Made by a program: the position numbers and the translations under genes. This document shows positions 6,068 through 12,024 of a stretch of 12,024 nucleotides of DNA, one piece after another. The first letter of the stretch is position 1. Each line of letters starts with the position of its first letter. Under the pieces are notes generated by a model. That model searched no databases and was not told the origin of the DNA. It saw only the letters and a program-made list of their open reading frames with translations. This stretch comes from JANNSW01 sp031431235 (GTDB lineage Bacteria > Pseudomonadota > Alphaproteobacteria > Rhizobiales > Hyphomicrobiaceae). Location: contig JANPDA010000055.1 of assembly GCA_031431235.1 (NCBI GenBank), positions 1 through 12,024 on the forward strand. The letters run 5' to 3'.

Positions 6068-6742
6068 ATGAACTACACGTTCCAGTTCGGAGTAGCCCTC
6101 GATCGCTTGCCGGACCTGTTGCAGGGGGCCATCCTCACGCTGGAGCTGGGATTGCTCGGATTCTGGGGCGGGGCGCTGCTGGGATTGCTGCTGGCCTCGC
6201 TCAAGACCTACGGCGGCCCGCTGCTCAGGCCGCTCGCCAATGCCTACGTCACCTTCTTCACCAACACACCGGCGCTCATTCAGATCTATTTCATCTTCTG
6301 GGGGCTGCCCGACGTCGGTATCGTGCTCAGCGCCTTCAACTCGGTGCTGATCGGCCTCACGCTCAATACGGGGGCCTATCTGTGCGAGATCATGCGTGCG
6401 GGCTTCCTGTCGGTGCGCCGGCCCGAGCTGGAAGCCGCAGAGACACTCGGCTTCTCGCGCTGGCAGCAGATCTGGCATGTGATCGTGCCCCACATCGCCA
6501 AGACCATCTACCCCGCGCTCGCCAACTATGCGGTGGTGCTGATGCTGGGCACCTCGATGGCAATGATTTTCGGCGTCGAGGAGCTTTCCGGTCGCGCCTA
6601 CAACATCGCGTCGGAGAATTATCGGCATCTGGAGATGTTTGCCATCGTGGCAGGCATCTACGTCGTGCTGACGCTCGGGGCGAGCCTGCTGCTGGCGCTG
6701 GTGGGCCGGGTCGCCTTCCGCGTCAAAGCGAAGGTGTTCTGA
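6068..6742 (+). CDS. Amino acid ABC transporter permease (HisM/HisQ family), subunit 1
   Basis: Inner-membrane permease of 224 residues, the usual size. About five hydrophobic segments are visible, near 20-45, 62-82, 86-108, 150-175 and 190-215. FFTNTPALIQIYFIFWGLP (63-81) is the family's TP.L.Q..F...GLP block. The cytoplasmic EAA loop that docks on the ATPase reads EAAETLGFSRWQQIWHVIVP (122-141) and is intact. The ATG lacks a clear ribosome site but begins exactly where the family normally does. It stands one base before the second permease (TGA, then ATG), so the two are co-translated and probably form a heterodimeric channel. Confidence 0.92.
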   Translation: MNYTFQFGVALDRLPDLLQGAILTLELGLLGFWGGALLGLLLASLKTYGGPLLRPLANAYVTFFTNTPALIQIYFIFWGLPDVGIVLSAFNSVLIGLTLNTGAYLCEIMRAGFLSVRRPELEAAETLGFSRWQQIWHVIVPHIAKTIYPALANYAVVLMLGTSMAMIFGVEELSGRAYNIASENYRHLEMFAIVAGIYVVLTLGASLLLALVGRVAFRVKAKVF

Positions 6743-6743
6743 G

Positions 6744-7451
6744 ATGGAGTGGTTCCTCGGCCAGCTCGCCCGCTTCTATGCCCCGGAAAACCTCGGACTG
6801 CTCTGGCAGTCGATCGGGATGACGATCGCGCTCACCTTCATCGGCGTCGGCGTGGGCTTCGTCCTCGCCATTGTCGTTGCGATCGTGCGTCAGAGCCCGG
6901 GTTGGGGCATGCTGCCGTTTCGCATCGCGGCAATCGGCTTCGTCGAGATCTTCCGCCGAATTCCGTTCCTGGTCGTCACCTACCTCGTCCTGTTCTTGAT
7001 CGCAGCCTTCGTCAAAGGGGCGAGCCTGTTCCTGATCGCCATCGTCGCCATCTGCATCTATGCAACCGCCTATCTGTCGGAGATCATCCGTGGCGGCATC
7101 GAGTCGGTGCCGCGCCAGCAAGTCGAGGCGGCGACCGTCATGAACTTCACGCGCTGGCAGACGCTCTGGCACGTGATCTTCCCGCAATCGATACCAGTGA
7201 TCCTGCCACCGGCGGTCGCGTTCATGATCGCTTTCATCAAGGACACCTCGCTCGTCAGTCAGATCGGCGTGTTCGAATTGTCGTTTCGTGGCAAGGAGCT
7301 GGTCAATCAGGGGATGTCGGGCCTGTTCGTGTTCGGCATGATCGCCGTCATCTACTTCTGCCTGTCCTATCCCTTGACCCGGTTCGGCCGCTGGTTGGAG
7401 ATCCGTCTTGCAACATCTCGAAGTCAGGGACCTGAGCGCCAGCTACGGTAG
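6744..7451 (+). CDS. Amino acid ABC transporter permease (HisM/HisQ family), subunit 2
   Basis: Inner-membrane permease of 235 residues, partner of the preceding one. Hydrophobic segments lie near 20-48, 60-88, 94-115, 150-172 and 188-212. The block EIFRRIPFLVVTYLVLF (68-84) corresponds to the family's RGTPLLVQLF region but is less canonical. The EAA loop is EAATVMNFTRWQTLWHVIFP (128-147); the usual glycine after EAA..L is N134, while the partner permease keeps it. The start is one base after the upstream stop. The last 44 bases overlap the ATPase gene, indicating translational coupling. Confidence 0.92.
   Translation: MEWFLGQLARFYAPENLGLLWQSIGMTIALTFIGVGVGFVLAIVVAIVRQSPGWGMLPFRIAAIGFVEIFRRIPFLVVTYLVLFLIAAFVKGASLFLIAIVAICIYATAYLSEIIRGGIESVPRQQVEAATVMNFTRWQTLWHVIFPQSIPVILPPAVAFMIAFIKDTSLVSQIGVFELSFRGKELVNQGMSGLFVFGMIAVIYFCLSYPLTRFGRWLEIRLATSRSQGPERQLR
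7397..7410 (+). promoter_or_regulatory. Ribosome site and TTG start of the ATPase gene
   Basis: GGAG at 7397-7400 stands seven bases before TTG at 7408-7410. No ATG occurs between here and the first conserved residues (LEVRDLSASYGS), so TTG is the only sensible start. It lies inside the end of the second permease gene, so initiation is probably coupled to translation of the permease. Confidence 0.65.
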
Positions 7452-8145
7452 CCTCGCGGTTCTCGCTGGTGTCGACTTCTCGCTGGCAAGGGGCGAGATC
7501 GTCTGCCTGGTGGGTCCTTCTGGCTCGGGCAAGTCGACGGTCTTGCGTGCGCTCGTCGGGCTGACGCCGCCGACTGGGGGGAGTGTTGCGATCGACGGCA
7601 AGGCGATCGACTATCGCAGCAAGGCGAGTGTGCGCGCGGCGCGCGACCGGATGGCGATCGTATTCCAGCAGTACAACCTCTTCCAGAACATGGACGTGCT
7701 GCGCAATGTCACGATCGCACCGGTCGAGATCAAGGGCCGGCCCAGAGGCGAGGTCGAGGCGGACGCACGGCGGATCCTCGGCAATGTCGGTCTCGCCGAC
7801 AAGCTCCACGCCTATCCCGATCAGCTTTCAGGGGGACAGCAACAGCGCGTGGCCATCGCCCGGGCGCTGTGCCTGAAGCCGGAGATCCTGCTGCTCGACG
7901 AGGTGACGTCGGCGCTCGATCCCGAGCTCGTCAACGAGGTGCTCGATTCGATCCGCGCGCTCGCCATGGAAGGCATGACCATGCTGATCGTCAGCCACGA
8001 GATGGCGTTCGTCAAGGAGATCGCCTCGCGCGTGATCCTGATGGATCACGGCGTGGTGGTCGAAGAGGGGCCGGCGCGCGAGCTGGTCGATGCGCCCAGG
8101 ACGGAGCGGGCGCGGGAGTTCTTCGGCAAGATCTTGAGGCATTGA
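7408..8145 (+). CDS. Amino acid ABC transporter ATP-binding protein (GlnQ/HisP family)
   Basis: Cytosolic ATPase subunit that powers the importer, 245 residues, full length. Walker A is GPSGSGKST (36-44), the Q-loop is VFQQYNLF, the signature is LSGGQQQRVAIARAL, Walker B is ILLLDEVTSALDPE, and the switch histidine is in VSHEM. The QQYNLF and LDEVTSALDPE wording is typical of the polar amino acid uptake (PAAT) group. The gene begins with TTG, overlaps the second permease by 44 bases and ends 12 bases before the convergent oxidase gene. All expected nucleotide-binding residues are present, so the importer looks functional. Confidence 0.94.
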   Translation: MQHLEVRDLSASYGSLAVLAGVDFSLARGEIVCLVGPSGSGKSTVLRALVGLTPPTGGSVAIDGKAIDYRSKASVRAARDRMAIVFQQYNLFQNMDVLRNVTIAPVEIKGRPRGEVEADARRILGNVGLADKLHAYPDQLSGGQQQRVAIARALCLKPEILLLDEVTSALDPELVNEVLDSIRALAMEGMTMLIVSHEMAFVKEIASRVILMDHGVVVEEGPARELVDAPRTERAREFFGKILRH

Positions 8146-8147
8146 AA

Positions 8148-8165
8148 ATGGCTCGAGTCAGCCAT
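8148..8165 (-). terminator. Possible intrinsic terminator for the oxidase gene (minus strand)
   Basis: ATGGCT (8148-8153) and AGCCAT (8160-8165) form a six-base-pair stem with a six-base loop. Read on the minus strand the stem is followed by TTTTC (8144-8148), which partly overlaps the arm. The oxidase stop codon lies in the loop. The stem is short and AT-containing, so this is a weak candidate. It sits between convergent genes, where a terminator is expected. Confidence 0.35.
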
Positions 8166-9303
8166 ATCGTAGCGCCGAGAACGCAGACAGATCGAATGGC
8201 GGCTGCTTGCCCAGCATGAGGTCGGCGACGGTCCTCGCCGCAATCGGCCCGGCTGAGAAGCCGAGCCAAGGGAACATGTTGATGAAGAAGCCCTCGTGTC
8301 CCGGGATCTCGCCCAGGATCGGCTTCCAGTCGGCGGTGCCATTGACGATCGCTGGCCAAGTCCTGACCAGATTGATCCGCTCCAGCGCCGGCACCACATG
8401 CGTCGCGATGCGCAGATTGTCCCGCAGCGATCGAAGGTTGGTGATCGGATGACCGGTGGTTGCCGACACCGCTGCCGGCCAGCCGCCCCCGATCAGACAG
8501 GTGCCGTTCGCCAGCTGTTTCAATGTCAGCCGCCCGCCGGCAAAATAGAGCAGATGTTCGATCAAGGGCTCGGCCGGCTCGGTGACGGAGACCTGGATCG
8601 CATGACCTTCGATCGGCAACTCGATGCCGAGCATGCCGGCGATCCGGCCGGCGTCGGCGCCGGCACAATCGACGATACGCGATGCCGTGATCGCGCCCCG
8701 GCTCGTCGCCACGCGATAGCCGCCCGTTTCGGCGTTGATCCTCGTGACCTCGGTGAACGTCATGATCTCGGCGCCATGGCGTCGCGCCGCTGCGGCATAG
8801 GCAGGCGTTGCCTTCAGTGGATTGGCCTTGCCCTCCTGTGGGCTGAAGGCGCCGCCGATCATGCGCTCGCTGAGATAGGGCGCGAGCCGGCGCAGATCGG
8901 CCTGCCCCAGCAGCTCGATCTGCATGCCCTGCGACCGCTCGATGGCTGCCTTGCGCGCGACGTCGCGCATCTGCTGGTCCGTCTCGGCGACCAGCAATCC
9001 ACCCGGAGTCGATACCTCGAGGTCCTGCCCGAGCTCGGCGCCGAGCTCCTGCCACATGCGGATCGAAGCCAGCAGCAACCCGATCGTCGGTGCAAAGGTG
9101 CGCGCCCAGGCGTCGCCCTCCTCCACGAATGGCAGATGCGGGATCTGCGCATGGATCGAGCCGGCGTTGGAGCCTGACGCCTGGGTGTTCAGGTCGTGAC
9201 GCTCGACGAGAAGCACCTCGACCCCCTCGCGGGCGAGGTAGTAGGCGGTCGCGCAGCCGGCGAGGCCGCCGCCGATCACGAGCACGTCGCTCCGTTGCGT
9301 CAT
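8158..9303 (-). CDS. FAD-dependent oxidoreductase, DAO family (D-amino acid/imino acid oxidase-like)
   Basis: Flavoprotein of 381 residues that probably oxidises the amine or imine carbon of an amino-acid-like substrate. The N-terminal dinucleotide fold is VLVIGGGLAGCATAYYLA (7-24), with the ribose-binding acid E35 in LVERHDL. This is followed by SGSNAGSIHAQ, a common FAD-contact region. The C-terminal block FINMFPWLGFSAGPIAARTVADLMLG is the usual second FAD-binding stretch. Relatives include glycine oxidase, DadA, sarcosine oxidase beta and D-hydroxyproline or opine oxidases; sequence alone does not separate them. The ATG at 9303 is chosen because the Rossmann motif starts eight residues later; the open frame upstream to 9384 would add an unrelated tail across the control region. 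It diverges from the DapA-like gene and is probably co-regulated with the importer through the shared 18-nt site. Confidence 0.9.
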   Translation of the reverse strand: MTQRSDVLVIGGGLAGCATAYYLAREGVEVLLVERHDLNTQASGSNAGSIHAQIPHLPFVEEGDAWARTFAPTIGLLLASIRMWQELGAELGQDLEVSTPGGLLVAETDQQMRDVARKAAIERSQGMQIELLGQADLRRLAPYLSERMIGGAFSPQEGKANPLKATPAYAAAARRHGAEIMTFTEVTRINAETGGYRVATSRGAITASRIVDCAGADAGRIAGMLGIELPIEGHAIQVSVTEPAEPLIEHLLYFAGGRLTLKQLANGTCLIGGGWPAAVSATTGHPITNLRSLRDNLRIATHVVPALERINLVRTWPAIVNGTADWKPILGEIPGHEGFFINMFPWLGFSAGPIAARTVADLMLGKQPPFDLSAFSALRYG

Positions 9304-9342
9304 GGCAGCCCTACGCCCGTGCACATGCTCTGCCAGGTCGAC

Positions 9343-9359
9343 CCGCTGACAGACAGCGG
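9343..9359. repeat. Leader hairpin upstream of the oxidase gene
   Basis: CCGCTG (9343-9348) and CAGCGG (9354-9359) are perfect six-base arms around ACAGA. If transcription of the oxidase starts just downstream of the operator candidate, this stem-loop would lie near the 5' end of its leader. Its function is unknown; a stability or attenuation role is possible. Confidence 0.4.
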
Positions 9360-9371
9360 CGAACCGTGGTA

Positions 9372-9389
9372 GGCAAGTGTACACGCTGT
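9372..9389 (-). promoter_or_regulatory. Candidate GntR operator between oxidase and DapA-like genes (copy B of the shared site)
   Basis: On the minus strand this reads ACAGCGTGTACACTTGCC and matches copy A at 4864-4881 in 15 of 18 positions. Both copies point toward the gene they precede. GTGTACAC (9377-9384) is a perfect 8-bp palindrome with a GT-AC core. TTGCCT at 9371-9376 could act as a -35 for the oxidase, but no convincing -10 follows. Binding here could control both divergent genes. Confidence 0.55.
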
Positions 9390-9437
9390 CGACAAGATCG
9401 GCAGCTTTGCAGCACCGCGAGGGGGACGAGCAGCGCC

Positions 9438-10397
9438 ATGGCCCAGCACAATTTCCGCGGTTCGTTCGCGGTGACCATTACGCCCTTCACCGAGGACGGC
9501 AAGAGGATCGACCTGCCCGCCTGGAAACGCTTCCTCGATTGGCAGCTCGCCGAGGGCGTGCCGGGCATCATCATCCTGGGCACGACCGGCGAGTTCCTGA
9601 CGCTGACGGACGACGAGCGCGGCCAGTTCGTGGAGGCGACCGTCAAGCACATCAGGAAACGCATTCCGGTGCTGGTCGGCTCAATGAATGCCTTCACCCC
9701 CAATGCCGTGCGCTACAGCAGGCAGGCGGAGGATCTGGGCGCCGACGGTTTGATGATCATTCCGCCGTACTACTACACACCGACCGACGACGAGATGTTC
9801 GCCTACTACAAGGCGATCTGCGACAAGGTCGCGATCCCGATCATGCTCTACAACAATCCGTTCACCTCCAATGTCGATATGTCGGCCAAGCTGGTCGGTC
9901 GGCTCACGCGCGCCTTCGAGCAGATCCGCTACATCAAGGAAGCCTCCCAGGACATGGCCCGCGTCTATGACATCGTCGAGGAGACGAAAGGCGTGATGAA
10001 CGTGTTCGCCGGGCAGCGGATCGTCGAATCCTACATGTACGGCGCCGTGGGCTATGTGAATCCCTATGGCAACTACATGCCGCGGCCGTCGACGCTCATT
10101 TGCGACTGGTGCGCGGCCGGCCGCTTCGAGGATGCCAAGAAAGTCGAGCGGCTGATCAACAAGATCAACGCCATCATCGTCGAGGGGCATCCGACCTATG
10201 GTCACCAGTGCTATGCCAAGGCGCTGTCGGCGGGGCGCGGCTACCCGGTGGGCGACGTTCGGGCGCCACTCACGACCTACAAGGAGTTGGGCAAGGAAGG
10301 CCAGGCTCGGCTGAAGAAGGTGCTGGCAGTGGTCGATGAGATCGAGGGGATCACCAACAAGATCGAGAGCAGGACCGTGCTCCGTGCCGCGGAATGA
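9438..10397 (+). CDS. Dihydrodipicolinate synthase (DapA)/N-acetylneuraminate lyase family protein
   Basis: Class I lyase of 319 residues with the (beta/alpha)8 DapA fold. GTTGE at 48-52, the Y138 region LYNNP (137-141) and the Schiff-base lysine K167 in YIKEAS are all visible, so the carbonyl-condensing or deaminating chemistry of the superfamily is intact. The arginine that dihydrodipicolinate synthase uses in YN.PSRT to hold the semialdehyde carboxylate is missing here (YNNPFTS), and GYVNPYGNYMP replaces its G.ISVTAN block. True DapA for lysine synthesis is therefore unlikely. The neighbouring FAD oxidase and importer recall 1-pyrroline-4-hydroxy-2-carboxylate deaminase in hydroxyproline breakdown; an aldolase or hydratase-aldolase is the alternative. 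The ATG at 9438 fits the family start; GGGGGA at 9421-9426 is a distant ribosome site. Confidence 0.9.
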   Translation: MAQHNFRGSFAVTITPFTEDGKRIDLPAWKRFLDWQLAEGVPGIIILGTTGEFLTLTDDERGQFVEATVKHIRKRIPVLVGSMNAFTPNAVRYSRQAEDLGADGLMIIPPYYYTPTDDEMFAYYKAICDKVAIPIMLYNNPFTSNVDMSAKLVGRLTRAFEQIRYIKEASQDMARVYDIVEETKGVMNVFAGQRIVESYMYGAVGYVNPYGNYMPRPSTLICDWCAAGRFEDAKKVERLINKINAIIVEGHPTYGHQCYAKALSAGRGYPVGDVRAPLTTYKELGKEGQARLKKVLAVVDEIEGITNKIESRTVLRAAE

Positions 10398-10434
10398 CGG
10401 GGCTCTCCATCAGCGGCGGTCGAGTCGTCCGGTC

Positions 10435-11553
10435 ATGAGCGCCCCCCACCTCTTCACGCCGCTGGTGTTGCGCGGGCTCACGCTGCGCAACCGCATCGTC
10501 GTGTCGCCGATGTGCCAGTATCAGGCGATCGATGGGCTCGTACAGGATTGGCACCTCGCACACCATGCGCGGTTCGCGCTCGGCGGCTTCGGCACGGCTT
10601 TCGTGGAGGCAACAGCCGTGACGTCCGAGGGTCGGATTACGCCGGGCTGCACCGGGTTGTGGGACGACGCGCAAATCCCTGGCCTGAAGCGCATCAGCGA
10701 TCTCTACAAAGCCCATGGAGCTGCTCCAGCGATCCAACTCGGCCACGCCGGACGACGTGCCAGTTGTGCCCGTCCGTGGGATGGTGCCCAACCCCTCGCC
10801 GCGGGCGGAGTGGAGCCACCATGGCAGACGATCGGTCCCAGCGCGCTCCCCGAGCGCGAGGGTGCCCCGGTGCCGCGAGCAATGACCGTCGCCGACATCG
10901 AGGTGTTGCTCGGACGGTTCCGCGCCGCTTTCCGCCGTGCACTCGCTGCCGGCTTCGAGATCCTCGAGATCCACGGCGCCCACGGCTATCTGATCCACTC
11001 GTTCTTCTCCCCGATCACGAACCGGCGGACCGATGCTTTCGGCGGCCCGATCGAGAACCGCATGCGCCTGCCGCTGCTGGTCGCCGAGGTCGCGCGCTCG
11101 GTGTGGCCGAAAGACCGACCGGTGTTCTATCGTGCCTCCGTTGTCGATGGGGTCGAGGGCGGTGTCACGATCGAGGATACGGTCATGCTGGCAAAGGCCC
11201 TGAAAGACAAAGGCATCGACGTCATCGACTGTTCTGCTGGCGGTATGTCGGGAAGCGCGAGCCTTTCCACCAAGAAGATCGCACCGGGCTTCCAGGTGCC
11301 GCTGTCGCAAGCCGTGCGGCTGGGAGCCGGCATCGCCACCATGGCCGTCGGAGCGATCTTGGATGGACCCCAGGCCGAGAAGATCCTGACCGAAGGCAAA
11401 GCCGATCTCGTAGCGATCGGGCGCGAGTTGATGGTCGACCCGAACTGGTGCCTCAGCGCCGCCGCCGCGCTTGGTGTCGAGAACCCTCATGCGGTGCTGC
11501 CGATGGCCTATTCGTTCTATCTCGAGCGTCGCGCCAAGGTGCTGGAGCGGTGA
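10435..11553 (+). CDS. NADH:flavin oxidoreductase, old yellow enzyme family (YqjM/XenA-type)
   Basis: FMN-dependent ene-reductase of 372 residues, single TIM-barrel domain, cytosolic. It carries the thermophilic-like OYE signatures: C27 and Y29 in MCQYQ, Q101 in QLGHAGR, the substrate-binding pair H180 and H183 with acid Y185 in HGAHGYLIH, and GGPIENR at 203-209. It lacks the C-terminal iron-sulfur and second flavin domains of dienoyl-CoA reductase or trimethylamine/N-methylproline demethylases, so simple reduction of an activated C=C bond is more likely. The ATG at 10435 lies 37 bases after the DapA-like stop with only a weak GGCGGT upstream; an open frame back to 10336 lies within the DapA-like gene and is not used. 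It is probably co-transcribed with the DapA-like gene and ends four bases from the convergent SDR gene. Confidence 0.92.
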   Translation: MSAPHLFTPLVLRGLTLRNRIVVSPMCQYQAIDGLVQDWHLAHHARFALGGFGTAFVEATAVTSEGRITPGCTGLWDDAQIPGLKRISDLYKAHGAAPAIQLGHAGRRASCARPWDGAQPLAAGGVEPPWQTIGPSALPEREGAPVPRAMTVADIEVLLGRFRAAFRRALAAGFEILEIHGAHGYLIHSFFSPITNRRTDAFGGPIENRMRLPLLVAEVARSVWPKDRPVFYRASVVDGVEGGVTIEDTVMLAKALKDKGIDVIDCSAGGMSGSASLSTKKIAPGFQVPLSQAVRLGAGIATMAVGAILDGPQAEKILTEGKADLVAIGRELMVDPNWCLSAAAALGVENPHAVLPMAYSFYLERRAKVLER

Positions 11554-11557
11554 AGGG

Positions 11558-12024
11558 CTACCGCAGATAGCTGGCTCCGTTGAAATCGAGGGTCGCCCCG
11601 GTCAGATGGCGGGCGATGCCGGTCGAGAGGAATGCGACGAGGGCTCCGATCTCGGCAGGCGGGATCCACTCGCCCATCGCCAGACCAGCCGTCACGGCCG
11701 CCTCGCCGCCGACCGCATTGGCCGCATCGACCGAAAGCTGCGTCCGCACGACACCCGGCGCGATGCTGTAGGCGAGCACGTTCTTCTTGGCGTAATGGCG
11801 GGCGATTGTCTTGGTCGCCGCCAGCACCGCAGCCTTCGAGGCGGCATAGCTGAGCAGGGCCGGGTTGCCTGGCCCCCGTTGCGCCGCCCAGCTCGACAGC
11901 GTGACGATGATGCCGCCGCCCGCATCGAGATAGTGACGAACCGCGTGGCGCATCAGGCGCGCCGGCGCGAGCACGTTGACCCGCAACGCCTCGTCCCACA
12001 CCCGATCCCAGGCTTCCTCCGTAT
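11558..12024 (-). CDS. SDR family oxidoreductase, partial (5' end beyond the window)
   Basis: C-terminal part of a short-chain dehydrogenase, about 155 residues visible. The frame stays open to the window edge (TEEAWDRVWDEALRVNV), so the N-terminal Rossmann half lies outside. Visible are the asparagine of LRVNV, the serine of TLSSWAAQRG, the catalytic YAASK (Y-x3-K), the IAPGVV turn (usually PG.V.T), and the C-terminal TGATLDFNGASYLR, in place of the usual TG..L.VDGG. It differs from the first SDR (3220-4044) throughout, so it is not a recent duplicate. Whether it belongs to this pathway depends on genes beyond the window. Confidence 0.88.
   Translation of the reverse strand, partial: TEEAWDRVWDEALRVNVLAPARLMRHAVRHYLDAGGGIIVTLSSWAAQRGPGNPALLSYAASKAAVLAATKTIARHYAKKNVLAYSIAPGVVRTQLSVDAANAVGGEAAVTAGLAMGEWIPPAEIGALVAFLSTGIARHLTGATLDFNGASYLR

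Noticed and set aside
5841..6071. Small open frame (76 codons) in the binding-protein/permease gap
   Set aside because: No ribosome site, no recognisable protein, and its sequence spans the REP-like hairpins, which explain the gap better.
9683..9690. AATGAATG-like copy in the DapA-like gene, resembling the half-site near 3078
   Set aside because: A single half-site in conserved coding sequence with no inverted partner.
11553..11576. Terminator between the convergent OYE and SDR genes
   Set aside because: Only a four-base GCTA/TAGC pairing is visible and there is no T-run on either strand.

Overview
The window is GC-rich, tightly packed bacterial DNA. Gene content, codon bias and a palindromic intergenic element of a type common in Rhizobiales-like genomes suggest an alphaproteobacterium. 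This is inference, as no rRNA or marker gene is present. There is no transposase, CRISPR array, tRNA or rRNA. It reads as one catabolic locus for a small amino-acid-like compound.

Layout, left to right. (1) 101-4824, plus strand: a four-gene unit with two proteins homologous to the split glycine decarboxylase (GcvPA-like, GcvPB-like), a short-chain dehydrogenase (SDR) and a GntR/FCD-family regulator. (2) 4825-5005: a regulatory gap with a candidate operator, a promoter and a tandem leader repeat. (3) 5006-8145, plus strand: a complete polar-amino-acid ABC importer (binding protein, two permeases, ATPase); a 234-bp structured gap separates the binding protein from the permeases. (4) 8158-9303, minus strand: a DAO-family FAD amine/amino-acid oxidase, convergent with the ATPase gene. 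(5) 9304-9437: a divergent control region. (6) 9438-11553, plus strand: a DapA/NAL-superfamily lyase and a YqjM-type old-yellow-enzyme flavoprotein. (7) 11558-12024, minus strand: the 3' part of a second SDR, cut by the window edge.

Proposed joint function (inference): the importer takes up an amino or imino acid, the FAD oxidase dehydrogenates it, and the DapA-like enzyme deaminates or cleaves the product, as HypO and HypD do in bacterial D-hydroxyproline breakdown. The SDRs and the OYE-type reductase handle carbonyl or unsaturated intermediates. The GcvPA/GcvPB pair would provide a PLP-dependent decarboxylation. No gcvT, gcvH or lpd is present, and several near-invariant glycine-decarboxylase motifs are altered in both subunits while the PLP lysine is kept, so the substrate may not be glycine.

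Two regulatory signals stand out. An 18-nt sequence upstream of the importer (4864-4881) recurs at 15 of 18 positions upstream of the oxidase, in the same orientation relative to each gene, and probably marks a shared operator for the local GntR regulator. Two inverted repeats built from the same CCATTCATT half-site flank the end of gcvPB (3078-3181). Both are visible directly in the sequence; their function is inferred.
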